A DNA stretch of 64,000 nt from contig NZ_JAAKEJ010000007.1 of NCBI RefSeq assembly GCF_011039135.1, positions 62,001 through 126,000 of the forward strand, in the 5' to 3' direction. This stretch comes from Desulfovibrio sp. ZJ209 (GTDB taxonomy: Bacteria > Desulfobacterota > Desulfovibrionia > Desulfovibrionales > Desulfovibrionaceae). Positions 49,705 to 57,912 of the stretch are shown here, one piece after another. The notes under the pieces are model-generated. The model did not search any database. It was not told the DNA's origin and worked only from the letters and a program-made list of their open reading frames with translations. Each line of letters starts with the position of its first letter. Positions within the stretch are counted from its first letter, which is position 1. The translations under genes were made by a program, and so were the position numbers.

Positions 49705-50691
49705 ATGACCACTTTCCATCGCGGGCGGCGCCTGCGCCAGAGTCCGCCACTGCGCGCCCTCGTGCGCGAGACGCCGCCCCTTCTGCGTGAAGACCTCATC
49801 ATGCCCTACTTTGTGGTGGAGACGGGCGACCCCGCCTTCCGCAAGGAGATCTCCGCCATGCCGGGGCAGTTCCAGCTCTCGCTTGACGAGCTGGAAAAAC
49901 AGGTCGGCGCGGCCGTGGCCGACGGCCTCATGGCCGCGCTGCTTTTCGGCATCCCAAAGGTCAAGGACGAGCGGGCGAGCGGCGCCTGGGCCGAGGACGG
50001 CATCGTGCAGCAGGCCGTGCGCCGCCTGCGCGAGCGCTTTCCTTCGCTCGTCATCATCACCGATGTCTGCCTGTGCGAATACATGAGCCACGGGCATTGC
50101 GGCATCTTGAGGCCTGACGGCGTGGTGGAGAACGACGCCACCCTGCCGCTGCTCTGCCGCACGGCCGTGAGCCACGCCCGCGCCGGCGCGGACATCGTGG
50201 CCCCGTCGGACATGATGGACGGCCGCATCGCGGCCATTCGCGCGGCTCTGGACGAGGCCGGCTTCACGGCCACGCCCATCATGTCCTATGCGGTGAAGTA
50301 CGCCTCGGCCTGCTACGGGCCCTTCCGCGAGGCCGCCGAATCCGCCCCGGCCTGCGGGGACCGCAAGGCTTACCAGATGGACCCCGGCAATGCCCGCGAG
50401 GCCATGATCGAGGCCCGCGCCGACCTTGCCGAGGGCGCGGACATGCTCATCGTCAAGCCGGCCGGCCCCTATGCGGACATTTTGCGCGCCGTGCGCGACG
50501 CCGTGGACGTGCCGCTGGCCGCCTACCAGGTGAGCGGCGAATACTCCATGATCCGCGCGGCCGGCCTCAACGGCTGGATAGACGAGCGCGCGGTCATGCT
50601 GGAAAGCCTGCTTGGCCTCAAGCGCGCCGGCGCGGACATGCTTATCACCTATTTCACCGAGACCCTGCTTCGCGAGGGGCTGGCGCGTTGA
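49705..50691 (+). CDS. hemB: 5-aminolevulinate dehydratase (porphobilinogen synthase)
   Basis: 328 residues from ATG 49705; the longer frame upstream is not needed. The metal-binding motif [14 protein letters not shown] near residue 120 has the three Cys of zinc-dependent enzymes, [16 protein letters not shown] holds one active Lys and [14 protein letters not shown] the Schiff-base Lys. It joins two 5-aminolevulinates to porphobilinogen, the first shared step of tetrapyrroles. It sits between two radical SAM heme genes in one transcript; the stop overlaps the next start as TGATG. Confidence 0.96.
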   Translation: MTTFHRGRRLRQSPPLRALVRETPPLLREDLIMPYFVVETGDPAFRKEISAMPGQFQLSLDELEKQVGAAVADGLMAALLFGIPKVKDERASGAWAEDGIVQQAVRRLRERFPSLVIITDVCLCEYMSHGHCGILRPDGVVENDATLPLLCRTAVSHARAGADIVAPSDMMDGRIAAIRAALDEAGFTATPIMSYAVKYASACYGPFREAAESAPACGDRKAYQMDPGNAREAMIEARADLAEGADMLIVKPAGPYADILRAVRDAVDVPLAAYQVSGEYSMIRAAGLNGWIDERAVMLESLLGLKRAGADMLITYFTETLLREGLAR

Positions 50692-51893
50692 TGGCCGGAC
50701 ATCTGCAAGGGCATCCCGCCGGTCATCCCGCCGGCAAGCCCGAAGGTCATCCCGCAGGAGCCCATCCGGGCGCGGCGCCGGGGCAGCCGCCGCGCGTTCT
50801 GGAAGACGGCAGCCCGGCCTGCCGGCTCATCGCGTGGGAGGTCACGCGTTCCTGCAATCTCGCCTGCCGGCACTGCCGCGCCGAGGCCCATCCCGAGCCC
50901 TACGAGGGCGAGCTTTCCACGGAAGAGGCCAAGGCGCTCATCGACACCTTCCCCGGGGTGGGCGACCCCATCGTCATCTTCACCGGCGGCGACCCCATGA
51001 TGCGGCCGGACGTGTACGAGCTTGTCGCCCATGCGCGCGGCCTTGGCCTCACCTGCGCCTTTGCGCCCAACGGCACGCTCATCACGCCGGAGAACGCGGC
51101 GCGCTTGCGCGAGGCCGGGGTGAGCCGCTGCTCCATCTCCATCGACGGCGCGGACGCGGCAAGCCACGACGCCTTCCGGGGCGTGCCCGGGGCCTTCGAG
51201 GCCTCCCTGCGCGGCATCGAGTACCTCAAGGCGGCGGGGCTCCCTTTCCAGATCAACACCACGGTCACGCGCGGCAACCTCCACAGCTTCAAGCGCATCT
51301 TCGAGCTCTGCGAGCGCCTGGGCGCGGCCGCGTGGCATATCTTTTTGCTGGTGCCCATGGGGCGCGCCGCCGGGTTGGCGGACGAGGTCATCACGGCGGA
51401 AGAATACGAAGACGTGCTCCACTGGCTCTATGAGTTCCGCAAGGGCACGTCCATGCACCTCAAGGCCACCTGCGCGCCGCACTATTACCGCATCATGCGC
51501 CAGCGCGCCCACGAGGAGGGCACAGCCGTCACGCCCGGGACCTTCGGCATGGACGCCATGACGCGCGGCTGCCTCGGGGGCACGGGCTTCTGCTTCATCA
51601 GCCATGTGGGGCGGGTGCAGCCCTGCGGCTATCTGGAGCTTGACTGCGGCAATGTGCGCGAGACGCCTTTTCCCAAAATCTGGCGCGAGAGCAGGTACTT
51701 CCGGGAGTTCCGGGACCAGCGGGCCTATGCGGGCAAGTGCGGCGTGTGCGAATACCACCGCGTCTGCGGCGGCTGCCGGGCGCGCGCCCAAAGCATGAGC
51801 GGAAACCACCTGGGCGAGGAGCCGCTGTGCAGCTATGTGCCCAAAAAATTGCGGGCCCAGCAGGGATTGGCGGGGGAGGCGCATGCACGCTGA
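50691..51893 (+). CDS. ahbD: Radical SAM heme-biosynthesis enzyme, probably heme synthase AhbD
   Basis: 400 residues from ATG 50691, overlapping hemB. The N-terminal 35 residues are GHPAG-type His/Gly/Pro repeats, possibly metal-binding. The radical SAM motif is CNLACRHC near residue 57, and the SPASM-like C-terminal part has GCLGGTGFCFI, QPCGYLELDCGN and CGVCEYHRVCGGC. It probably decarboxylates the two propionates of Fe-coproporphyrin III to vinyls, yielding heme b. AhbC and AhbD could be the other way round. It ends 11 bases inside ahbB. Confidence 0.78.
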   Translation: MAGHLQGHPAGHPAGKPEGHPAGAHPGAAPGQPPRVLEDGSPACRLIAWEVTRSCNLACRHCRAEAHPEPYEGELSTEEAKALIDTFPGVGDPIVIFTGGDPMMRPDVYELVAHARGLGLTCAFAPNGTLITPENAARLREAGVSRCSISIDGADAASHDAFRGVPGAFEASLRGIEYLKAAGLPFQINTTVTRGNLHSFKRIFELCERLGAAAWHIFLLVPMGRAAGLADEVITAEEYEDVLHWLYEFRKGTSMHLKATCAPHYYRIMRQRAHEEGTAVTPGTFGMDAMTRGCLGGTGFCFISHVGRVQPCGYLELDCGNVRETPFPKIWRESRYFREFRDQRAYAGKCGVCEYHRVCGGCRARAQSMSGNHLGEEPLCSYVPKKLRAQQGLAGEAHAR

Positions 51894-52407
51894 AGCAGGC
51901 AAGGGCGCCGTGGCCCCGCAGGAGGCGAAAACCGCCGAAGCGCTGGACGCCGTCGACCGCCGCATCCTCGACATCATCCAGACGGGCTTTCCGCTGGCCC
52001 CGCGCCCCTATGCCGTGCTCGGCGAGCGCCTGGGCCTCCCCGAAGAGGAAGTGTTCGGCCGGGTGCGCGCCTTGCGCGAAAACAAGGTCATCCGCCGCCT
52101 GGGGGCCAATTTCCAGTCGGCGAAACTGGGCTTCGTCTCCACGCTCTGCGCGGCCAAGGTGCCCGAGGAAAAGCTCGAGGCCTTCATCGCCGCGGTCAAT
52201 GCCGAGCCGGGCGTGACCCACAACTATTTGCGCGACCACGCCTACAATATCTGGTTCACGCTCATCAGCCCCTCGCGCGAGGAGGCCCGGGCCGTGCTGG
52301 AGGGCCTCACCGAGCGCACGGGCGTCCCCATCCTCGACCTGCCGGCCACAAAGCTCTTCAAGATCCGGGTGGACTTTCGCATGGACGGCGCACCCGAAGA
52401 ACGCTAG
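51883..52407 (+). CDS. ahbB: Siroheme decarboxylase subunit AhbA/AhbB (Lrp/AsnC-like)
   Basis: 174 residues from ATG 51883 with GGGGGAGG before it. The N-terminal helix-turn-helix part has DAVDRRILDIIQTGFPL, and VIRRLGANFQSAKLGFVSTLC followed by HNYLRDHAYNIWFTL is the signature of AhbA/AhbB. The pair removes two acetate carboxyls of siroheme to give 12,18-didecarboxysiroheme. Only one subunit gene is here; the partner is presumably elsewhere. A terminator follows about 200 bases after the stop. Confidence 0.88.
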   Translation: MHAEAGKGAVAPQEAKTAEALDAVDRRILDIIQTGFPLAPRPYAVLGERLGLPEEEVFGRVRALRENKVIRRLGANFQSAKLGFVSTLCAAKVPEEKLEAFIAAVNAEPGVTHNYLRDHAYNIWFTLISPSREEARAVLEGLTERTGVPILDLPATKLFKIRVDFRMDGAPEER

Positions 52408-52610
52408 CGTCGGCCGCGCCAGCACCCCTGCCCAGCCCGGCTTGACATGCCCGCGCGAAGCGGCCACAAAATCAACGGGGCGGAACGGCACCCGCCGTTC
52501 CGCCCACCGCCTGTGATGGGGTGCCTCCTGAAAGCCGCGAAGGTTAGCTCGGCTTTTGGGCGGGCGCCCCATTTTGGGGCCACGGGCCCCAAAGCCGTTT
52601 AGTCTTCATT
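52408..52610. other. Gap with hairpins after the heme operon
   Basis: Between the ahbB stop and the terminator at 52611 lie two inverted repeats without T runs: GGCGGAACGGC/GCCGTTCCGCC (around 52478-52506) and a GC-rich one near 52555-52595. The short open frames here are not convincing. They could delay or process the end of the transcript. Confidence 0.4.
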
Positions 52611-52650
52611 GGAGCGGTGTGACAAAGTTTGTCACACCGCTCCTTTTTTT
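52611..52650 (+). terminator. Rho-independent terminator between ahbB and the porin gene
   Basis: GGAGCGGTGTGACAAA and TTTGTCACACCGCTCC pair perfectly over 16 bases around one base, then seven T. It works best for the plus-strand heme transcript; on the minus strand no T run follows, though it may still act weakly for the porin. Confidence 0.9.
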
Positions 52651-52657
52651 CACAGCC

Positions 52658-54280
52658 CTAGAACGAGTACACGAAGCTCGCGTTGATGTTCCAGGCGTCC
52701 TTGGTCTGCGGGATGGCTTCGCTCCTCTTGTGGCGGGCGCCCCACGCGGAGGTGCTGGTGTCGAGCCACAGGGCGATGTAGTCGGCTTCAAGAGAGATCG
52801 TGAAGTTGTCGTACATCTTGTAGTAGTTGGAGAGGCCGATTTCCAGCGCGCTGTCGCCGGTGGTCAGGTACAGGGCGTCCATGCCCATGACGTTGTCAAC
52901 GGCGCCCTGGTTGGCCCACAGGCCGGCGTTGGACATCTTCTTGGCCATGGTGGTGCTGTTGGTGCCGCCGATGTAGTTGATGCGGAAGGTGTGCTTCAGG
53001 TCGTCGATGAAGCTCATATCCTTCAAGCGGCCGCCGATGCCCCAGGTGCCGGCCATGCTGTGGCCGACCACGGCGTCGCGGGCGATGTACGGGTCACCGT
53101 CGAATGCGAAGTTGGAGTACTTGTTGGTGTTGTTGCCGTCGAGGGTGGGCAGGCGCTCGGAGCCGTTGGCCGGGTTGCTGTCGTCACCGGAGGCGTACCA
53201 GCCGTAGATGCCCGGTATGGCCCAGTCGAGCTTGTACTCGGCGAGCAGGGTGGCGAACCAGCCCTGGCGGTTCAGGCGGCCGTCGTCTTCCCAGGTCACG
53301 GAGCCGTACTCGAAATCAAAGGCCACGCGGAAGGGATCCCACATGGTGATTTCGCTGGAGATGCCGCCCCACCAGGCGTTGCCGTAGGTGGAGAGCTTGC
53401 GCTCGTTGTTGGCGGGCTTGAAGTCGCGGTGCATGGCGCCGTTCACCGGGAAGAGGCCGGCGTTGGCGAACTTCCAGCCGGCGCCCATGTTCTTGATATT
53501 CCCGCTCCAGCTATTCTGGTACCGCTTATACGGGATCTTTATCTTTTCCCCGTCAACCATCACTTCCACTTCCTTATCCGCAAAGTCAGCCTTGCGGAAG
53601 GTGTTGGGGCCGATGGCGCCATACATGCCCCAGGGGGTCACCTTGGCGCCGTCAAAGGTCAAAGGAACGAGCAGGCCGCCCATGTCCATGTTATCCATGT
53701 AGTTGGCACGCCAGCCTTTGTGCCCCTGCGGATCGGTGTAGCCGCCGAAGTTGTCATTGTAGGGGCGGGCCCAGAAGGCGGTGATGCCCACCATCTCGTT
53801 GACCTGGTAGCTGGCCACGATGCCGGCCACGTCGTCATTGAGGATGGAGTTGCCGGAGGCATAGGCGGGCGTGGTGATGTTCTGGATGCCCATCCGCACC
53901 TTGAGGTCGGTCTCGGGGGCCATCCAGTCGATGTAGGCCTGCTTCAGCTCCACGATCTTCTGGTCAGCGCCGAGGGCGCCGCCGGAGGAGTTCTGGCCCC
54001 AGAAGGTGTCGCCGATTTCAAAGTACACCGTGCCGGAGAGGGACTCGGAGGCCACGGCGTCCAGTTGCAGGCGCACGCGCTGGCGCGCTTCGAAGTCGTC
54101 CTCGCCGTTGCCGAAGCCGGCCTTGCGGTGGCCGTCGTTCTTGCCCATGAAGGTGCCGTTCTGGCCATAGTCGAACGACATGATCCACTGGCCCTTGGCC
54201 TTGAAGTCAATGGCGCTGGCACCCGTGGCGGCGCCGAACACCAGGCCGGCCGCCAAAAGAAGCGTGGCGATCTTTTTCAT
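52658..54280 (-). CDS. Outer-membrane porin (Desulfovibrio homotrimeric porin type)
   Basis: 540 residues from ATG 54280, with an AAGGAAGGAAGAA site. Signal peptide MKKIATLLLAAGLVFGAATGASA, then a beta-rich protein full of aromatic/Gly alternation, and a C-terminal FVYSF with the final Phe that is read by the outer-membrane insertion machinery. It matches the single-porin family common in Desulfovibrio. It should form a trimeric channel for small solutes. It is divergent from the XRE-type gene at 54467 and separated by operator-like repeats. It is a minus-strand monocistron with the terminator at 52611 near its end. Confidence 0.93.
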   Translation of the reverse strand: MKKIATLLLAAGLVFGAATGASAIDFKAKGQWIMSFDYGQNGTFMGKNDGHRKAGFGNGEDDFEARQRVRLQLDAVASESLSGTVYFEIGDTFWGQNSSGGALGADQKIVELKQAYIDWMAPETDLKVRMGIQNITTPAYASGNSILNDDVAGIVASYQVNEMVGITAFWARPYNDNFGGYTDPQGHKGWRANYMDNMDMGGLLVPLTFDGAKVTPWGMYGAIGPNTFRKADFADKEVEVMVDGEKIKIPYKRYQNSWSGNIKNMGAGWKFANAGLFPVNGAMHRDFKPANNERKLSTYGNAWWGGISSEITMWDPFRVAFDFEYGSVTWEDDGRLNRQGWFATLLAEYKLDWAIPGIYGWYASGDDSNPANGSERLPTLDGNNTNKYSNFAFDGDPYIARDAVVGHSMAGTWGIGGRLKDMSFIDDLKHTFRINYIGGTNSTTMAKKMSNAGLWANQGAVDNVMGMDALYLTTGDSALEIGLSNYYKMYDNFTISLEADYIALWLDTSTSAWGARHKRSEAIPQTKDAWNINASFVYSF

Positions 54281-54385
54281 TTCTTCCTTCCTTCCAGAAA
54301 AGGTTGCCGAAACCGGGCCGTTCCCCATGCCGTACAAATTTTTGCCCCACCCGGGGCAAGCTGCCGGCGCATTGGCCCGTGCGCA

Positions 54386-54415
54386 ATTACTAGGCTCTAG
54401 CCAAGTGGATGTCAA
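54386..54415 (-). promoter_or_regulatory. Porin promoter
   Basis: On the minus strand a perfect -35 TTGACA (54410-54415, complement) lies 18 bases from AGTAAT (54386-54391) or 17 from TAGTAA. The transcript start would lie near 54380, about 100 bases ahead of the porin ATG, leaving a long 5' leader. Repeat 1 of the operator pair falls within the spacer. Confidence 0.72.
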
Positions 54416-54438
54416 TGTTTTCTAGGCTACATCCAAGT
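54390..54438. promoter_or_regulatory. Tandem 17-bp operator-like repeats between porin and XRE gene
   Basis: CTAGGCTCTAGCCAAGT (54390-54406) and CTAGGCTACATCCAAGT (54422-54438) agree at 14 of 17 bases and start 32 bases apart, about three helical turns, in the same direction. The first is between -35 and -10 of the porin promoter; the second is just upstream of its -35 and 29 bases ahead of the XRE start. The small regulator beside them is the natural candidate to bind; this is inference. Confidence 0.65.
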
Positions 54439-54466
54439 AAAAATCTGGTTCAGATGAGGGGGATGT

Positions 54467-54712
54467 ATGCCTTTTGTCAGTAATCTCGGCGAGTTGATGC
54501 GTCAAAAAAATTTGACCTATGAGGAGCTCCAATTCCAGTCCAACGTGGGGCCCGACACCGTGGCCCGCGCCAAAGACGGCCGCATCGCCACCTGCAAGCT
54601 GCTCACGCTGGAAAAGCTGGCCGCCGCGCTGGATGTGGACGTTTCTGACCTGTACAGCTGGGAAAGGGAGGAAATGGAAGCCCCCGGCCCTTCACCCTGC
54701 CGCATGGGCTAG
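54467..54712 (+). CDS. Small XRE-family helix-turn-helix regulator
   Basis: 81 residues with GAGGGGG ahead of ATG 54467. NLGELMRQKNLTYEELQFQSNVGPDTVARAKDGRIATCKLLTLEKLAAALDVDVSDLY is a complete XRE/Cro-type domain, with little else besides a short acidic/Pro tail. It probably binds DNA as a dimer. Its position opposite the porin and the tandem repeats between them suggest it controls the porin and itself. Confidence 0.88.
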   Translation: MPFVSNLGELMRQKNLTYEELQFQSNVGPDTVARAKDGRIATCKLLTLEKLAAALDVDVSDLYSWEREEMEAPGPSPCRMG

Positions 54713-54789
54713 GGAAGGACCGGGGTGCTCCGGGCCGCGCTCACAGATGCAGCATAACACTGCACCAACCGGAAAGCACGACGCGCTGC

Positions 54790-55623
54790 TCAGTAAAGAT
54801 TGCTCAGCACCTCGGCCTCGTCCTCAAGGCCGTAGCAATGCTCGGCCGCGGGGAAGCTGCCTTCGCGCACGGCCTCGGCATAGGCCGTGAACGCCGTACG
54901 CATGGCTTCTCCCACCTCGCCGAAGCGGCGCACGAACTTGGGCGCCACCCGGTCGAACATGCCGAGCATGTCCTGCCAGACGAGTACCTGCCCGTCGCAG
55001 TCGGGCCCTGCGCCGATGCCGATGGTGGGTATCTCAAGCTCGCTCGTGACGCGGGCCGCCAGCGCCGCGGGCACGCACTCGAGCACCAGCGCGAATGCCC
55101 CGGCGTCCTGCACGGCGCGGGCGTCGTCCAGCAGTTTTTGCGCCGCGCCCATGCTCTTGCCCTGCACCTTGTAGCCGCCGAGCGCGTTCACCGATTGCGG
55201 CGTCAGGCCCAGGTGCCCCATGACCGGGATGGAGGCGCGCACAAGCGCGCGGATCTCCGGGGTGAAGTCGGCCCCGCCCTCCAGCTTGACGGCCTGGGCG
55301 CCGCCCTCCTTGACGAGGCGCCCGGCATTGCGCAAGGTCGCCTCCACGCCGCACTGCGAGCTCATGAAGGGCATGTCGCAGACGACGAGCGGCGCGGCCG
55401 CCCCGCGCGCCACGGCAGCGCAGTGGCGCACCATGTCCTCCACGGTGACAGGCAGGGTGTCGGGATAGCCGAGCATCACCATGCCGAGCGAATCGCCCAC
55501 CAAGAGGGCGTCGATACCGCTCCGCTCCATGAGCCGGGCGATGGTATAGTCATAGGCCGTGAGCATGGTGAGCTTTTTCTGCCCCTTGGCTTCGCGAAAG
55601 CCGGTGGTGGTCATCTTTTTCAT
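54790..55623 (-). CDS. panB: 3-methyl-2-oxobutanoate hydroxymethyltransferase
   Basis: 277 residues. KLTMLTAYDYTIARLMERSGIDALLVGDSLGMVMLGYPDTLPVTVEDMV is the PanB N-terminal signature, with the metal-binding DMPF and the GIGAGPDCDGQVLVWQDMLGM region near residue 190. It adds a hydroxymethyl group from methylene-tetrahydrofolate to 2-oxoisovalerate in pantothenate synthesis. It overlaps speB by 4 bases (ATGA). Confidence 0.97.
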   Translation of the reverse strand: MKKMTTTGFREAKGQKKLTMLTAYDYTIARLMERSGIDALLVGDSLGMVMLGYPDTLPVTVEDMVRHCAAVARGAAAPLVVCDMPFMSSQCGVEATLRNAGRLVKEGGAQAVKLEGGADFTPEIRALVRASIPVMGHLGLTPQSVNALGGYKVQGKSMGAAQKLLDDARAVQDAGAFALVLECVPAALAARVTSELEIPTIGIGAGPDCDGQVLVWQDMLGMFDRVAPKFVRRFGEVGEAMRTAFTAYAEAVREGSFPAAEHCYGLEDEAEVLSNLY

Positions 55624-56516
55624 TGCGCGTCCTCCCCTTTCGGTTCCGTATCCTTGTGCGCGGCCAGCGCCATGAGCAAATGTGTGAGCCGAGCGGCCGT
55701 GTAGTCCGCATGGTGCAGCCCGGCGATGGGCGCGAGCTCCACCACGTCGAGCCCGATGACCTCATGATCCTTGACGCAGCGCTCGAGGATGAACTCGGTC
55801 TCCTTCCAGGTGAGGCCGCCCGGCGAGGGCGTGCCCGTGGCCGGCATGAGGGCCGGGTCGAGCCCGTCCACATCAAAAGTGATGTAGATGCGCCGCGGGA
55901 AGCCCCCGGGCAGGGGCTGCTCGGGCAGGCCCACCCGCGCGAGAAAATAGGCGTCATAATGGGTGACGCCGTAGCGGCGGCGCACCTCCACCTCCTCGCG
56001 GCTCAACTCGCGCACGGCGAACTGCACGAGCGGCAGGCCGAGGTCGGCCACGGCCCGGCGCATGACGCTGGCATGTGAAAAGGGGTCGCCCTGGTATTCG
56101 TCGCGCAGGTCGGCGTGCGCGTCGAACTGGACGACGCCGAAAGGCTCGCCGCTCTTCTCGGCCGCGCGGGCCAGCGCGCGCAGGGCGCCGAGGGTGACGG
56201 TGTGCTCGCCCCCGAGGATGACCGGCACGGCCCCGGCCTTGAGCGCCTTGTCCACCGCGTTCTCGACGCGGCCGAGCACGGCCTCGGGATGGCCGGAAAC
56301 ATCCACGGGAGGCGCGGTATAAATTCCTGACTCGCCCGGGGCCATGCCGTTTTCGAGCCCCTCGAGCTGCTGCGAGGCGGCAAGGATAGCTGCGGGGGCG
56401 CCCGCCGTGCCGCCGCCGTAGGAGACGCTGCGCTCCAGCGGCACGGGGATGACGTGGAAGGCCGCGGCCTCGGGCGCGGCCGGCGGATATTCGGAAGCGA
56501 GGAAGGCGTCACTCAT
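55620..56516 (-). CDS. speB: Agmatinase/ureohydrolase family protein
   Basis: 298 residues with AAGGAG before the ATG. The three manganese motifs are clear: VILGGEHTVTLGALRAL, VVQFDAHADLRDEYQGDPFSHASVMRR and ITFDVDGLDPALMPATGTPSPGGL. The family splits agmatine to putrescine and urea; a guanidinobutyrase cannot be ruled out. It is the first gene of a two-gene transcript with panB, an unusual pairing. Confidence 0.88.
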   Translation of the reverse strand: MSDAFLASEYPPAAPEAAAFHVIPVPLERSVSYGGGTAGAPAAILAASQQLEGLENGMAPGESGIYTAPPVDVSGHPEAVLGRVENAVDKALKAGAVPVILGGEHTVTLGALRALARAAEKSGEPFGVVQFDAHADLRDEYQGDPFSHASVMRRAVADLGLPLVQFAVRELSREEVEVRRRYGVTHYDAYFLARVGLPEQPLPGGFPRRIYITFDVDGLDPALMPATGTPSPGGLTWKETEFILERCVKDHEVIGLDVVELAPIAGLHHADYTAARLTHLLMALAAHKDTEPKGEDAQ

Positions 56517-56915
56517 GCGATAACTCCTTGAAGCGGGCCGGAAGCGGCAAAAAGCGGCGCAAGGGATGCGCCCCCGGCATTGTCACCCATACGGGGCGAA
56601 ACGGCAATGGCCGGACGCGGGCGGCAAGGGAAAAATCCCGCATTTCCGGCGCCGGACACCAAAAACGGCCCGCCGGGGATGCGGGCCGTTGATTTTGGAG
56701 GAGGCTGTCAGCAAAAGAAAGGAAGGTACTTTGAATACTGCAACCGCCATGCCAAATGGAAGGATATTGCCAACTTATTGATATTCAATGATATATTTTA
56801 TGCCGGGCACGGCAGGGATGTATAAAAAATTTAACATTCCCGCGGCCCGGGCTCCATTTCCGGCCCGGCGGTGTAAAAATTCTTGTCCGTGCCGGGGCGG
56901 GGGAGGGGCGGGCGC
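56517..56915. other. Gene-free stretch with AT-rich patch
   Basis: About 400 bases between speB and the unknown gene. A terminator-like hairpin is at 56661-56690. From about 56700 to 56835 the composition turns sharply AT-rich, and one plus-strand frame reads CQQKKGRYFEYCNRHAKWKD and onward without stop until 56825, which looks like a remnant of foreign coding DNA though it has no start. It also holds the speB promoter on the minus strand. Confidence 0.45.
56661..56690 (-). terminator. Probable terminator of the unknown gene at 56916
   Basis: On the minus strand AACGGCCCGC, a 7-base loop and GCGGGCCGTT form a 10-pair stem that runs into TTTTT. It lies 226 bases behind the stop of the gene at 56916-57473. 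Confidence 0.6.
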
Positions 56916-57473
56916 CTATTGCGGGCCCGCGCCTTCGGCGGCTGCCCGGCCCTGCGCGGCCAGCGCCAGCTTTTCGGCGAGCTCGCGCGCGCCCGGGGTG
57001 GCGCGCCACTGGGCGAAGAGGTTGCGCCAGGCGCCAAATTCCTGGAAGCCCTGGTCGAGCTGGTCCTCGTGCATCGTCAGCCAGGTATGGAAGAGCTGGA
57101 GCTGGATCTGGAAGGTGGCGCTTTCAAAGACCACCGCGGCCATGTCGCGCGGCATGGTCTTGCCGTCGAGGTGGCCGAGCACGAAGGTGCAGACCGCGCG
57201 TCGCGAGGTCTCGAAATCGACCTCATGGCCGTTCATGCTCTCGGCGAGCGGCAGCAGGTTGGGATAGAGCTCCTTGATGCGGGCCATGCCCTTTTCCGGC
57301 ACGCGGATGACAAGGCGCTCCGCGCTGTCCCCAGCTTTAGCGGCGTCGCCTCCAGCCTTGGCGGGCTCGGGCGGCACTTCCTCGATAAAATAGAAGCGCA
57401 GCCAGCTCTCGAACATCACGGCTTCCAGCGCCTGTTCCACAGCCTCGCGAAATTCCTTCTGCCCCTGCGGCAT
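56916..57473 (-). CDS. Hypothetical protein, 185 residues
   Basis: 185 residues, ATG with GGGGGA upstream. Predicted mostly helical and soluble, with FREAVEQALEAVMFESWLRFYFIEE at the start, a short Lys/Ala/Gly insert near residue 40, and QLQLFHTWLTMHEDQLDQGFQEFGAWRNLFAQW. No family recognised. Coding composition fits the neighbours. Alone on the minus strand; the terminator at 56661 would end it. Confidence 0.75.
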   Translation of the reverse strand: MPQGQKEFREAVEQALEAVMFESWLRFYFIEEVPPEPAKAGGDAAKAGDSAERLVIRVPEKGMARIKELYPNLLPLAESMNGHEVDFETSRRAVCTFVLGHLDGKTMPRDMAAVVFESATFQIQLQLFHTWLTMHEDQLDQGFQEFGAWRNLFAQWRATPGARELAEKLALAAQGRAAAEGAGPQ

Positions 57474-57660
57474 GGCGTCCCCCCTGGGTTTTTCGATGCG
57501 GCAGCATATGCGCGCCCGGGGCCTGCGTCAACGCGGGGCGGCCGGCTGTACCTTCGCCCGCCCCTGTGGTAGAGGATGACAACGGCTCAGGTTCATGTTG
57601 TAACTTGGCACCGTGGCCGCAGGATTTTTGGAGCTCAGGTATACCATACGGTTGAGGGAT

Positions 57661-57852
57661 CTTCCTTCATTCCGTCTGGAGCGAAGCGGAAGACGGGTGC
57701 TAGTGCCGGAAGAATCCTAAAAAATAAGATTTTTTGCTGCTGGCAAGGAAGATAAAAATTTCCGAAGGGAGTGTACTCAGGTACTCGACCGAGGAAATTT
57801 TTCTCTGACGCCGCCAGCAGCAAAAAGGCTGTTTTTGACGGATAATTTCGGC
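57661..57852 (+). repeat. Dispersed 192-bp structured element, copy C
   Basis: Same element as at 33183 and 33898. Here the central arms TTTTTGCTGCTGGC (57731-57744) and GCCAGCAGCAAAAA (57813-57826) pair at all 14 positions, the inner stem reads AAAAATTTCC/GGAAATTTTT (10 of 10) and the cap is GTACTCAGGTAC. It lies 60 bases ahead of the uvrD-like start in the same direction and fills most of the 439-base gap from 57474. Confidence 0.85.
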
Positions 57853-57912
57853 GTTACAGGGCAGCACACACCGCCCACTCGCAGGGAAAGCGGAGCCTTT
57901 CGGGAAGCACTG

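Noticed and set aside
52455..52600. Possible riboswitch in the gap after ahbB
   Set aside because: Inverted repeats exist but no known aptamer core could be recognised, and no gene follows on the plus strand.
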